From NCBI GenBank assembly GCA_965200945.1, contig OZ241749.1:3224001-3288000 (forward strand): a stretch of DNA of 64,000 nucleotides. The letters run 5' to 3'. The stretch's first letter is position 1. Each line of letters begins with the position of its first letter. Shown here in pieces: positions 52,629 through 62,050 of the stretch. Under the pieces are notes generated by a model that was not told the origin of the DNA, did not search any database, and saw nothing but the letters and a program-made list of their open reading frames with translations. The position numbers and the translations under genes are program-made. The stretch comes from JADCRZ01 sp965200945. Lineage in GTDB: Bacteria > Bacteroidota > Bacteroidia > Chitinophagales > Chitinophagaceae.

Positions 52629-53360
52629 GTGATGAACAGAGAATATCATACCTGGCTCAGCAGCCGTCTGCAACGAAACATGGAACTTCTCATCTTCGGC
52701 CACGCGGGCAGGGCAGTCCTGTTTTTTCCGACCCGCATGGCCCGGTTCTATGATTACGAGAACTGGCGCATCGTGGAGGCACTTAAAACACCGCTCGAAC
52801 AGGGAAATATTCAGCTTTTCTGCGTAGACAGCATCGATGTGGAAAGCTTCTACAACCAAAAGCTCCATCCCCGCGACCGCATACTGCGCCACCTCCAGTA
52901 TGAAAAATATATACTGGAAGAAGTGCTGCCGTTCATGCACAAAAAAAATACGACCGACTTTTTTGAAGTGGCCGGCTGCAGCATGGGCGCCTATCATGCC
53001 ATCAACCTGGCGCTGAAGCATCCGCGGGTGTTCAGGAAAGTGGTGGGCATGAGCGGGCGGTACGATCTCACCCACCAGATACCCCATTTCAACGACCTGT
53101 TCGACAGTTTCCACAACGAAGACATCTATTACAACATGCCGCTGCAATTCGTTGCCAACCTCGGCGATGAAAACGTTTTGCAACAGATCCGGCAGGTAGA
53201 GATCATCCTGGCGATCGGACAAACCGATCCGTTCCTTTTTACCAACCAGCAGCTGAGCCAGAAACTCCGCGATGTACAGGTGCCGCATCACTTGTATGTG
53301 TGGGATGGCTACGCGCACCGCCCGCGCTTCTGGCGGCAGATGGTGCAGCTGTATCTGTAA
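52629..53360 (+). CDS. Esterase D-like alpha/beta hydrolase
   Basis: A 243-residue protein of the putative esterase family (PF00756 type). The nucleophile elbow is GCSMGAYHA near residue 118, the acid is probably in AIGQTDPF, and the His is in WDGYAHRPRFW near the C-terminus. No signal peptide. It probably works with the SGNH hydrolase encoded just upstream. Two adjacent Met (52629 and 52632) are both possible starts. Confidence 0.88.
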   Translation: MMNREYHTWLSSRLQRNMELLIFGHAGRAVLFFPTRMARFYDYENWRIVEALKTPLEQGNIQLFCVDSIDVESFYNQKLHPRDRILRHLQYEKYILEEVLPFMHKKNTTDFFEVAGCSMGAYHAINLALKHPRVFRKVVGMSGRYDLTHQIPHFNDLFDSFHNEDIYYNMPLQFVANLGDENVLQQIRQVEIILAIGQTDPFLFTNQQLSQKLRDVQVPHHLYVWDGYAHRPRFWRQMVQLYL

Positions 53361-53740
53361 TGTAAAAGCAGCAAGGTTCTGGAGGATGGATTCGTGTGGT
53401 AAATAGAGGCTTTTCGATAGAGTTGCCCTGCATGGCGTCCCTATCGGAAACAAGGACTGTCATGAGGAGACAGGAGGCAGATCATGCCGGCTGATGAATA
53501 GCGGTCATCCTTCTCCGGGAGCTTTTCGCGCAAACAGGCGCGCTGCCGCGCGTGGCTGCAGCCAGGCACCTTCGCCTGCGCAATGATGACAGGCGGATTG
53601 AAGGTGCAGTGCAGGGTGCAGGAAGGTTTCTGACACTCGTGAGCAACTTTACTGCACAGCAATAAAAACCGGTCTTTCCTCTCAACAATTTGAGTTCCCG
53701 GTGGTTAAGCTTATTACCTGCAAACTCAATACTGAAAGCT
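53361..53740. other. Intergenic region with a REP-like palindrome
   Basis: This 380-base stretch holds a GC-rich segment at 53517-53556 (TTTTCGCGCAAACAGGCGCG, then a second arm) that resembles the palindromic DNA at 46720-46765. Nothing else is recognised. Confidence 0.35.
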
Positions 53741-54454
53741 ATGCCAGCGGTTTCCGAATCCAAAGAAGCGCTCGTTTTAGAAGTGCACCACCGCCTGTCG
53801 GAGGTGTATGGAACACAGATCAAGTACTTCCATGACCTCGACCCGATGAGCGAACTGGTATCTGCCCTGCTGTCGCACCGCACAAAGAACAGCCAGTCGG
53901 CCATCGCCTTTAAAAATCTGCTGTCCCGGTTCGGTTCCTGGGAAGGCGTGCGCGATGCACCCGTGGAAGCGGTAAAATCGGCGATCACGCCCTGCACCTG
54001 GCCGGAACAAAAAGCGCCGCGCATACAGGAAGTGCTTCGCATCGTCACTATGCTGCGGGGCTGTCTGAACCTCGACTTTCTTGCCGATATGGATGTAACG
54101 GCCGCCAGGGAATGGCTGGAGGAACTGCCCGGCGTGGGTCCTAAAACAAGTGCCGCCGTGCTGTCGTTCAGCCTGCTGCGCGGCAAAGCGCTGCCGGTCG
54201 ATTCGCATCATTTCCGGGTGGCGGTGAGGCTGGGCATCATCGAAGCCAAGATCGGCGAAGCAAAAGCCCACAAGGTGCTGGAAGACCTGCTTCCGCCCTC
54301 TTTCACCGCCCAGGAGGTGTACGAAAATCACCAGGTGATGATGCGGCACGGCCAGAAAGTGTGTTTTTATCACCGCCCCAACTGCCCGGACTGCGCCGTG
54401 CTCGACCTGTGCCCGACCGGGAAAAGCAATCTGGGTGAAGTATCCGCTTCCTGA
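53741..54454 (+). CDS. nth: Endonuclease III-like HhH-GPD DNA glycosylase
   Basis: A 237-residue base-excision repair enzyme. The helix-hairpin-helix LPGVGPKTSAAVLSF carries the catalytic Lys, and the catalytic Asp is in LPVDSHHFRVAVRLG. The C-terminus has an intact 4Fe-4S ligand set, C-x6-C-x2-C-x5-C (VCFYHRPNCPDCAVLDLC). ATG 53741 is preferred to the upstream start, which adds an atypical leader. It removes oxidised pyrimidines from DNA; a dedicated subtype cannot be told. Confidence 0.88.
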   Translation: MPAVSESKEALVLEVHHRLSEVYGTQIKYFHDLDPMSELVSALLSHRTKNSQSAIAFKNLLSRFGSWEGVRDAPVEAVKSAITPCTWPEQKAPRIQEVLRIVTMLRGCLNLDFLADMDVTAAREWLEELPGVGPKTSAAVLSFSLLRGKALPVDSHHFRVAVRLGIIEAKIGEAKAHKVLEDLLPPSFTAQEVYENHQVMMRHGQKVCFYHRPNCPDCAVLDLCPTGKSNLGEVSAS

Positions 54455-54508
54455 CCGGGTATCGGCAGCAACGTACCCCTGCATTCCGCCCGATATTAAA
54501 CCCTTCCT

Positions 54509-57109
54509 ATGCGCACATCCTTTCCGGCGATCCCCTACATTCGTACCGTGAAAAGATTCTTACCATTCTTCCTGTCGGCCTGCGCCCTTTCTGCTTCGGC
54601 CCAGCAGGGCGGTTTCGTTGCCATTGAACCGGGCATCTCTCAATCCCTGGCCGTTTACCGCAAAAGCGTGCTCAGCGATATCCGGTACTCGCTCCTGTTC
54701 AACATACCCGCAGAGAAAACGGACCCGGTCACCGCCACGGAAACAGTGGCCTTTCGGCTCTCTTCCGCCGGCCAGCCCCTGCAACTGGATTTTACCCAGT
54801 CCGCCGCCACCATCCGCACGCTGCGGGTGAATGGAACGGCCGTGCCGGTGGTGATGAAGGAAGAACACCTGATACTCGATGCGGCCTCTCTGCACCCGGG
54901 CCGCAACCAGGTCGACCTTGACTTCACCGCCGGCGATGCCTCCCTCAACAGGAACAACGACTATATATATGCGCTTTTTGTGCCCGACCATGCCCACACC
55001 GTCTTTCCCTGTTTCGATCAGCCCGACCTGAAAGCGCGTTTCCTGCTGCGCCTGCAGGTGCCGGAAGGATGGAAAGTGCTGGCCAACGGCGCAAAAACAG
55101 ATTCCATAGCCTCGGGCGGACAGGTCACCTATGAGTTCGCCAATTCCGACACCCTCAGTACCTACCTGTTCTCTTTCACCGCCGGCAGGTATACCGGAGC
55201 AGTGCGACAGATCGGAAACCGCCGCGCCGAATTCCTGTACCGCGAAACCGATACGGCCAAGATCAGGCTGAGCGTGGATTCGGTGTTCGACATCCATAAA
55301 AATGCCATCTCCTTTTTACAAACCTATACGGGCATCGCCTTTCCGTTTCAGAAAGTGGGCTTCGTGGCCATCCCCGATTTCCAGTTCGGCGGCATGGAAC
55401 ATCCCGGCGAAGTACAGTACAAAGCCTCCAGCCTCTTTCTCGACGATGGCGCCACCCGCGAGATGAGCATCGCCCGCATCAGCCTCATCTCGCACGAGAC
55501 CGCCCACATGTGGTTCGGCGACCTGGTGACCATGCGCTGGTTCAACGACGTGTGGATGAAGGAAGTGTTCGCCAACTTCATGGCCGACAAGGTAACCGAA
55601 GACCTGATGGGCACCGAAACCTTCAACCTGAAATTTTTGCAGGATCACTATCCCGCAGCCTACGGCATCGACCGCACGCAGGGCGCACACCCTATCAGGC
55701 AACCGCTCGGCAACCTGCAGGATGCCGGCTCCATGTATGGCAACATCATTTACCACAAAGCGCCCGTGATGATGCGGCAGCTGGAAAAACTCATGGGCAG
55801 GGAACCGTTCCGGAAAGGCCTGCAGGAATACCTGAAAAAGTATTCTTACAGCAATGCCACCTGGCCCGACCTGATCGGCATCCTGGGCAAACACACCAAA
55901 GCAGACCTGAACACCTGGAACAAGGTATGGGTGGATGAACCGGGCCGCCCGGTGTTCGACTACCAGGTTTCGTACAGCGGCACCCGCATCAACCGCTTCG
56001 AGATACGCCAGCATGCCGAATCGGGCCCGCCACGCAACTGGCCCCAGGCCTTCGAGATCGCTTTTGTTTACCCGGACCGTATACAGTCGATCCCCGTGAA
56101 CATGGCCGGCGCATCGCTTGGTCTGCCGGCGGCAAAAGGACTCCCGAAACCTGCGGGCATCCTGTTCAATTCGAACGGAACAGGCTACGGGCTCTTCCCA
56201 TTCGACAGCACCCTGCTGCCTGCCCTCTACCAGCTCAAAAGCCCGTTGCAGCGCGCCTCCACCTATATCACGCTGTATGAGAACATGCTGGCCGGCCGGT
56301 ATATGAAACCTGCCGCGCTGCTGGACCTGATGGTAAAAGGAACGGCGGAAGAACTGAACGAGATGAACCTGCGCCTGCTGACCGGTTACATCGGCAATAT
56401 TTACTGGAACTTTCTGCCGGCAGACAAACGTACGGCCATGGCAACGCCGCTGGAAGACCGCCTGTGGAATGCCCTGGAGAAACAAGCTGCCCCCAACAAC
56501 AAAAAGATCCTTTTCAAGGCGTACCAGGAAGTGTATACCAGCGCTGCTGCACAAGGCCGGATGTACCAGGTGTGGCAGCAACAACAGCCACCGGCTGGCA
56601 TAAAACTTACCGAAGACGATTACACCTCTCTTGCCCTTGCGATTGCGCTGAAAAGCGATACGGCCACGCACATCCTGCAGGCGCAGGAAGACCGCATCAA
56701 AAACGACGACAGGAAAAAGCGGCTCGAATTCCTGATGCCTGCCCTGTCGCCCGATGTTGCAGTGAGGGATCAGTTTTTCGACAAGCTGAAAGAGCGCAGC
56801 AACCGGCAGAAAGAGGCCTGGGTAGGTTCGGCTCTTTCCTACCTGCATCACCCGCTGCGGCAGTCGACCTCGGTAAAATACCTGCCGCAGAGCCTTGCGC
56901 TGCTTGAAGAGATCCAGCGTACCGGCGACATCTTCTTTCCGCAATCCTGGCTGGGCGCCACTTTAGGTAGCTACCAGAGTAAAGAGGCCGCAACCGCAGT
57001 GCAGAATTTCCTGAAGGCTCATCCTGATTATAACGCCAAGCTGAAGAACAAGCTGCTGCAGGCCGCCGACAATCTGTTCCGTGCGCAGAAGCTGGTTGAG
57101 CAGGATTGA
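54509..57109 (+). CDS. M1 family zinc aminopeptidase, exported
   Basis: An 866-residue peptidase. The exopeptidase-type motif FGGMEHPG near residue 292 replaces GAMEN, and the zinc site is HETAHMWFGD near 328 with the downstream Glu in KEVFANF. A signal peptide (KRFLPFFLSACALSASAQ) follows 13 residues in, so a GTG at 54548 is an alternative start. N-terminal beta-saddle and C-terminal helical domains fit the M1 layout. Role is peptide trimming in the periplasm. It sits between the glycosylase and a sulfatase without evident coupling. Confidence 0.93.
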   Translation: MRTSFPAIPYIRTVKRFLPFFLSACALSASAQQGGFVAIEPGISQSLAVYRKSVLSDIRYSLLFNIPAEKTDPVTATETVAFRLSSAGQPLQLDFTQSAATIRTLRVNGTAVPVVMKEEHLILDAASLHPGRNQVDLDFTAGDASLNRNNDYIYALFVPDHAHTVFPCFDQPDLKARFLLRLQVPEGWKVLANGAKTDSIASGGQVTYEFANSDTLSTYLFSFTAGRYTGAVRQIGNRRAEFLYRETDTAKIRLSVDSVFDIHKNAISFLQTYTGIAFPFQKVGFVAIPDFQFGGMEHPGEVQYKASSLFLDDGATREMSIARISLISHETAHMWFGDLVTMRWFNDVWMKEVFANFMADKVTEDLMGTETFNLKFLQDHYPAAYGIDRTQGAHPIRQPLGNLQDAGSMYGNIIYHKAPVMMRQLEKLMGREPFRKGLQEYLKKYSYSNATWPDLIGILGKHTKADLNTWNKVWVDEPGRPVFDYQVSYSGTRINRFEIRQHAESGPPRNWPQAFEIAFVYPDRIQSIPVNMAGASLGLPAAKGLPKPAGILFNSNGTGYGLFPFDSTLLPALYQLKSPLQRASTYITLYENMLAGRYMKPAALLDLMVKGTAEELNEMNLRLLTGYIGNIYWNFLPADKRTAMATPLEDRLWNALEKQAAPNNKKILFKAYQEVYTSAAAQGRMYQVWQQQQPPAGIKLTEDDYTSLALAIALKSDTATHILQAQEDRIKNDDRKKRLEFLMPALSPDVAVRDQFFDKLKERSNRQKEAWVGSALSYLHHPLRQSTSVKYLPQSLALLEEIQRTGDIFFPQSWLGATLGSYQSKEAATAVQNFLKAHPDYNAKLKNKLLQAADNLFRAQKLVEQD

Positions 57110-57173
57110 TGCAAGCTGACGGAGATGTATAAACGACGAAGACCAGAAAACAATTCATTACGACCTGATAAAC

Positions 57174-58562
57174 ATGCCAACGATGACCATGCACTTTAAA
57201 AAATCTTTTTGCTTTGTGTTGCTGTGCAGTCTTTGCACGATATTTTGCGCGGCCCAGAATAAAGTGCGCTCCGCACGGCGGCCGCCCAACATCATTTTTA
57301 TCCTGACCGACGACATGGGATATGGGGATATCAGCTGTTTCAACGGCGAATATAAAACGCCTCACATCGACCAGATGGCCCGCGAAGGCAGGAAGTACAC
57401 ACATTATTACAGTCCTTCCCCGATCTGCTCTCCATCGCGGACCGGCTTTCTGACCGGCATGGCGCCGGCCAAATGGAACATCACGAGCTTTCTGCAAACA
57501 AGGGCCGACAACCGCCGCTGCGAGCAGGCCGACTTTCTTACCACTTCGGCCCCTTCCGTGGCCAGGCTGCTGCAGCTACACGGCTATGCCACCGGCCACT
57601 TCGGCAAATGGCATATGGGTGGCGGCCGCGACGTGCACAATGCGCCTCTCATCACCGCCTACGGCTTCGATGAATACAACAGCACCTGGGAAAGTCCGGA
57701 CCCCGATCCGCTGATCACCGCCACAAACTGGATCTGGTCCGATAAAGACAGCATCAAACGCTGGCAGCGCACGGGTTACTTCGTAGATAAAACGCTGGCC
57801 TTTCTGGCAAAACACCGCAACCAGCCCTGCTTTGTAAACCTGTGGCCCGACGATGTGCATACACCCTGGGTGCCGGGCGACGAACGCACGGGCCAGTATC
57901 CGGCCGACCGGGAAAGCGAGATCAATTTCCGGGCAGTGCTTGATGAGTACGACCGGCAGATCGGCCGGCTGCTGGAAGGGATCCGCAACCTGGGCATAGC
58001 AGACAATACCATCATCGTCTTCACCAGCGACAATGGGCCGCTGCCCAGCTTCAGAGGCAGCAGGGCTGCCGGTTTGCGCGGATCGAAACTGTCGCTGTAC
58101 GAAGGCGGCACCCGCATGCCGTTCATTGTGTGGTGGCCGGGGCATGTAAAGGCAGGAAGCACCGATTCGAGTTCGGTGCTCAGCGGCACCGATCTGCTGC
58201 CCACCTTCTGCAAACTGGCCGGTGTAAGCCTGCCTGCCGGCGTACAACCCGACGGGGAAGACCGGAGCACGGTACTGTCCGGCGCCCCATCCGTTCGGAA
58301 CAAAACGCTTTTCTGGGAATACGGCCGCAATGATTCAAGTTTCAATTATCCGAAAGGGAGGGATCGCAGTCCGAACATTGCCCTGCGTGAAGGCAAATGG
58401 AAGTTCCTGATGAATGCATCCGGCACCGACCGCCAGCTCTACAACCTGGAAGCGGACCCCAATGAAACCACCAACATCCTCTCCTCAAACGCACAAACCG
58501 GAGCCCTGCTCGAAAAGAAATTACTGGCCTGGCGCCGCTCGCTTCCCACCCTCGCACAATAA
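57174..58562 (+). CDS. Cys-type sulfatase, exported
   Basis: About 460 residues. After a signal peptide (SFCFVLLCSLCTIFCAAQ) come PPNIIFILTDDMGYGDI (metal Asp pair), the formylglycine motif ICSPSRTG near residue 80, the GHFGKWHMG loop and FTSDNG with metal Asp/Asn. The CxPxR motif means it needs a formylglycine-generating maturase. It should remove sulfate from a carbohydrate. The most likely start is the third Met (57189). This full-length enzyme is unrelated in position to the fragment at 9289. Confidence 0.93.
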   Translation: MPTMTMHFKKSFCFVLLCSLCTIFCAAQNKVRSARRPPNIIFILTDDMGYGDISCFNGEYKTPHIDQMAREGRKYTHYYSPSPICSPSRTGFLTGMAPAKWNITSFLQTRADNRRCEQADFLTTSAPSVARLLQLHGYATGHFGKWHMGGGRDVHNAPLITAYGFDEYNSTWESPDPDPLITATNWIWSDKDSIKRWQRTGYFVDKTLAFLAKHRNQPCFVNLWPDDVHTPWVPGDERTGQYPADRESEINFRAVLDEYDRQIGRLLEGIRNLGIADNTIIVFTSDNGPLPSFRGSRAAGLRGSKLSLYEGGTRMPFIVWWPGHVKAGSTDSSSVLSGTDLLPTFCKLAGVSLPAGVQPDGEDRSTVLSGAPSVRNKTLFWEYGRNDSSFNYPKGRDRSPNIALREGKWKFLMNASGTDRQLYNLEADPNETTNILSSNAQTGALLEKKLLAWRRSLPTLAQ

Positions 58563-59058
58563 GTGATGGTCGTTCGGGGTACTGATAAATATAGATAGGA
58601 TCGTTTTTACATGTGCATGATCTTCCGTATGAAGGGATTGCCATGCTCCGGCATGTCACGCCGCGAAAAGGTGAGTAAGAAGTTTGAAGAAGATCGGATC
58701 AAGCCAATAGAAAAAATTGGTTCTTCATGGAGGATTGAATAATGTGGGATGACCGAAAAAAAATTAAAGGAACCGGAGGTTGTATCCGGCGGTGAACAAA
58801 TTCCGGGAAAATAAAGGTAAACATGTAGTCCGCTTTTTATGGGTTGCAAACATCACATCCACGAAGCCCGTGCCGCCGTATATCGGGAGAGCAGGTGACC
58901 GGAATTGCAGGAGGTTTCACTTACCTATGTAATGTTTACCGGCCAGCGATGCAGGATGTACAGTCTGTTAAGTGAAACTGCTCACATCATGCAGCTGCGT
59001 GCAGTTTGGTACAATACTTTGCGGACAGCATGAGTTATAAACATTTCAACCTGGATCA
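58563..59058. other. Intergenic region, no gene recognised
   Basis: This 496-base stretch between the sulfatase and a hypothetical gene has frames only in short pieces. An A/T-rich segment near 59060-59080 (TTACCTATATTTAAGG) just before the next gene may hold its promoter. Confidence 0.35.
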
Positions 59059-59583
59059 ATGCATTTACCTATATTTAAGGGTGCTGCCATGAGGCCGGAT
59101 AAATTAAACCCTATTCCTACGATGATCTCTTCAAATGAATTAAGGATCGGCAATTACCTGTTGTTCGATCAGGTTCCCTCCATTGTAACCGCCATAAATC
59201 ATGACCTTAACAGCGTAAGCAATGATCAGATCGCAAATGACAAACATACCTTTGTAGAATTGACGGGCGGCCGCATTTCCGGCATTGCCCTGACAGAAGA
59301 AATTCTGGCAAGCGCCAGTTTCAGGAACGCGGGCAAGATATCGGAGCGAATGAATAAATGGAAGACCGACACCTCCAATTTCATTCTGTATTTCAACGGT
59401 GAATATGCCGGTCTGATCACTTCCCTGCCGCAGTCCATCCCCATTTATTTCCTGCATCAATTGCAGAACCTCTATTTCTCGCTGATCGGCGAAGAATTGC
59501 AGATCAGGGCGCTGATCATTCAAAGCAACACCAACGCAGCCATGCAGGAAAAAGGATATTCCAATCCCAATAGTGCAATATAA
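59059..59583 (+). CDS. Conserved Bacteroidota hypothetical protein
   Basis: A 174-residue protein, with a likelier start at MISSNELRIG (59122). The layout (ELRIGNYLLFD, GIALTEEILASASF, IYFLHQLQNLYFSLIGEEL) matches a small hypothetical protein type that I recall from many Bacteroidota genomes and their phages; its function is unknown. No signal peptide. A long terminator follows. It may be the last trace of a mobile element, but no integrase or phage gene is nearby. Confidence 0.7.
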   Translation: MHLPIFKGAAMRPDKLNPIPTMISSNELRIGNYLLFDQVPSIVTAINHDLNSVSNDQIANDKHTFVELTGGRISGIALTEEILASASFRNAGKISERMNKWKTDTSNFILYFNGEYAGLITSLPQSIPIYFLHQLQNLYFSLIGEELQIRALIIQSNTNAAMQEKGYSNPNSAI

Positions 59584-59617
59584 CCGCACAGGGCCGGTGT
59601 TCTCCAAAGAACGCCTG

Positions 59618-59671
59618 TAATAGCAAAAGGTAACAGCGGCTATACAATGCCGCTATTACCTTTTGCTATTA
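59618..59671. terminator. Bidirectional Rho-independent terminator
   Basis: A 23-bp stem (arms 59618-59640 and 59649-59671, one C/A mismatch, core AGCAAAAGGTAA) with an 8-base loop TATACAAT. A-rich and T-rich sides allow termination on both strands. It lies between the convergent genes ending at 59583 and 59693. Confidence 0.85.
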
Positions 59672-59692
59672 TAAAAACTTATTTACTCCCAC

Positions 59693-61573
59693 CTATTTCA
59701 ACACTTCCACGTCAATAAAGCTGTCGTTGAACACGGTATGGGTTGCTTTGATGTAGTCGCTTTGATCTGCCTTGTAGGGATTGTCTACAAACTTCTGCGG
59801 GTTGCGGGCGAACAGCGGGAAGGCGGTGCTTTGCACCTGGATCATGATGCGGTGGCCCTTTTTGAATGTATGCAGCACATCCTGCAGGCGGAAGTTTACA
59901 TCCGTCTTCTGGTTGGCTACAAAAGGCTCCGGCTTTTCGAATGAATTGCGGAAGCGGCCCGGCATGATCTCCGAACGTACCATCTGCCAGTAATTCGCCA
60001 GCATGATGTTCCGGCTCGTCATGTAATCATGGTTCGGCTCGTTCATCGGGTATACATCGATCAGCTTTACAAACCAGTCGGCATCGGTGCCGGTGGTGGC
60101 TACTTTCAGGTGGCTCATGATCTCTCCGCCCAGGGTAATGTCTTCCGTGAGCACATCGCTCTCGTACACCAGCACATCGGGCCGCCGCCCTGCAAAACGC
60201 TGGTCCTCACTCATGTAATTATGCGGGGTGAACCCTTCGGTGGTCGTCAGGTCTTCGGTATACGGCACCGGCTTCATCGGGTCACTGATAAAAGAAACGG
60301 ACCCCGGTGCGGATGGCTGACCGAAGGTTAGTTTGCCGTCGCTGCCCAGGAACAGTTTCTGGTGGGTAGCCGCAGGCGACGGCCATTTGTCGAAAGTTTC
60401 CCAGCTTTTTTTGCCGGTGTTATACATATAGGCGTTCGGCAGTCCCGAATTTTTATCGCCCGATCCCTTGAGGAAATGATCAAAGAATTTCGCTTCGATC
60501 TTTTGCTGGTAAAAGGTTGCGATGCTGTCGCCGAAATAGACATTGGTGTGCAGCGTATGTCCGGTCTCGCGGCTCCAGCGGCCATGGCCGAAAGGCCCCA
60601 TCACGATGGTGTTGTAAGCCGAAGGGTCGGATTTTTCGATGGCGCGGTGAATGGCGAGCGGCCCCGTCAGGTCTTCCGCATCGTACCAGCCGCCGACCAG
60701 CATCACGGCAGGCATTACTTTTTTGTAATGCTTCGGCAGCGAACGCGCCTGCCAGAAAGTATCATAGCTCGGATGGTTCATCGTTTCCTGCCAGAAGAAA
60801 TTGTCTTTATACCACTGGTCGAAATTTTTGAGCGGACCAACATCAAGGAGAAACTGGTAACCGTCGGCGCCGGCTTTTGCGATGTTCTGGCCGTTGTACC
60901 AGGCCTGGCTGGTTGTATCTTTTTTCTGTACGCCGAAAGTAGGAAACGTGAAGATATAGCTTTCGAGAAAAGCGCCGTTGTGGTGGAAATCGTCGAAAAA
61001 GAAATCGGAGATGGGCGCCTGCGGGGAAGAAGCTTTCAGAGCCGGATGGTTCGACAGGATGCCGGCAGCGGTATAAAACCCGGGATACGAAATGCCCCAC
61101 TGTCCTACGCGCCCGTTGTTGAACTCGGCATTTTTCACGAGCCAGTCGACTGTGTCGTAGGTGTCGGATGCTTCATCCACTTCCTTGCTGCCTTTTCTTA
61201 CATCCAGCACCGGAGTCATGTTGGTCCAGGTGCCTTCGCTTTTCCAGCGGCCGCGTACGTCCTGGTAAACAAAAATGTACCCCTGTTTCATCATGGTCTC
61301 CGAAGGGCCCAGCCGTGCGGGGAACCGGTCGGAACCATACGGTGCCACACTGTAGCAGGTGCGCTGCATAACGATGGGATACTTCGCCTGCGCTGAAGCT
61401 TCCTTTGGCGTGTAGATCGCCGTGAACAGCTTCATGCCGTCGCGCATGGCGATGTAAACTTCTTTCTTGTTGAAATGTTCGCGGGTGTACGGATCGGCAT
61501 TGGCGGCCCCGCGTTGGGCGAAGAGGGCCGACAGGCAGGTAAGCTGAAGCAGCAGTAAAAGGATCTTTTTCAA
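59693..61573 (-). CDS. CocE/NonD family hydrolase (S15 peptidase fold), exported
   Basis: About 626 residues. The alpha/beta hydrolase domain has the nucleophile motif GISYPGFYTA and a YQDVRGRWKSEG segment; the C-terminal jelly-roll of Xaa-Pro dipeptidyl peptidases follows (TGTDADWFVKLIDVYP, GHRIMIQVQSTAFPLF). Role: acylase or dipeptidyl peptidase on peptides or amides. A TTG at 61573 directly precedes the signal peptide (LKKILLLLLQLTCLSALFAQ). The ATG at 61651 lies upstream of the -7 promoter element at 61599-61606, so I prefer the TTG. Confidence 0.9.
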   Translation of the reverse strand: MKKILLLLLQLTCLSALFAQRGAANADPYTREHFNKKEVYIAMRDGMKLFTAIYTPKEASAQAKYPIVMQRTCYSVAPYGSDRFPARLGPSETMMKQGYIFVYQDVRGRWKSEGTWTNMTPVLDVRKGSKEVDEASDTYDTVDWLVKNAEFNNGRVGQWGISYPGFYTAAGILSNHPALKASSPQAPISDFFFDDFHHNGAFLESYIFTFPTFGVQKKDTTSQAWYNGQNIAKAGADGYQFLLDVGPLKNFDQWYKDNFFWQETMNHPSYDTFWQARSLPKHYKKVMPAVMLVGGWYDAEDLTGPLAIHRAIEKSDPSAYNTIVMGPFGHGRWSRETGHTLHTNVYFGDSIATFYQQKIEAKFFDHFLKGSGDKNSGLPNAYMYNTGKKSWETFDKWPSPAATHQKLFLGSDGKLTFGQPSAPGSVSFISDPMKPVPYTEDLTTTEGFTPHNYMSEDQRFAGRRPDVLVYESDVLTEDITLGGEIMSHLKVATTGTDADWFVKLIDVYPMNEPNHDYMTSRNIMLANYWQMVRSEIMPGRFRNSFEKPEPFVANQKTDVNFRLQDVLHTFKKGHRIMIQVQSTAFPLFARNPQKFVDNPYKADQSDYIKATHTVFNDSFIDVEVLK

Positions 61574-62050
61574 ATTCAGTTTGTTTGGTTGAATAAAACA
61601 AATATAAAATTTTACGGCTTTCCTGTGTGCATTCCCTGCATAAGTGTTCAAAATTCAGCGGTTCTCTCCTGCAGAGGCGCGATGCAGCGGGGGTTTGGAA
61701 TAGATCGGTCCTGTGCGGGAGGGCATCGCCGGGCATCGCGGCCCTGCGTCGTCGTTGAGCCGTACGATATCCCGCTGCTCCACACGGATTTTGAACTGCT
61801 TCCTGTGTGCCTGATCTGTGTAATACCTGCGCCGGTCGTGGCATGGAGGCTGTTCAACCGGCTCTTTCTGCCCCCGATTCTGAACCGGAATCCTGCAAAT
61901 ACCGAACAGCGCCTTTGCACCAACTTTATAAATATATCCTCTTAGGGGAATTCAATATGAATGAGTAAACCGGTTTTAAATGTGACAACATAGAAAACGG
62001 CGTGCTGAATAATTTCTATAATTGTCAGCAATCCCATTATTCTTTCAGGT
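61574..62050. other. Intergenic region between divergent genes
   Basis: A 477-base stretch. On the minus strand TATATTTG at 61599-61606 fits the -7 element of the S15 hydrolase gene. The rest shows no protein-like frame. No clear promoter for the plus-strand secreted protein was found. Confidence 0.45.

Noticed and set aside
55316..56944. 542-codon open frame on the minus strand
   Set aside because: Antisense shadow of the M1 peptidase gene.
61648..61923. 91-codon minus-strand frame in the gap before the secreted protein
   Set aside because: Ser/Arg-rich composition without motif; judged random.
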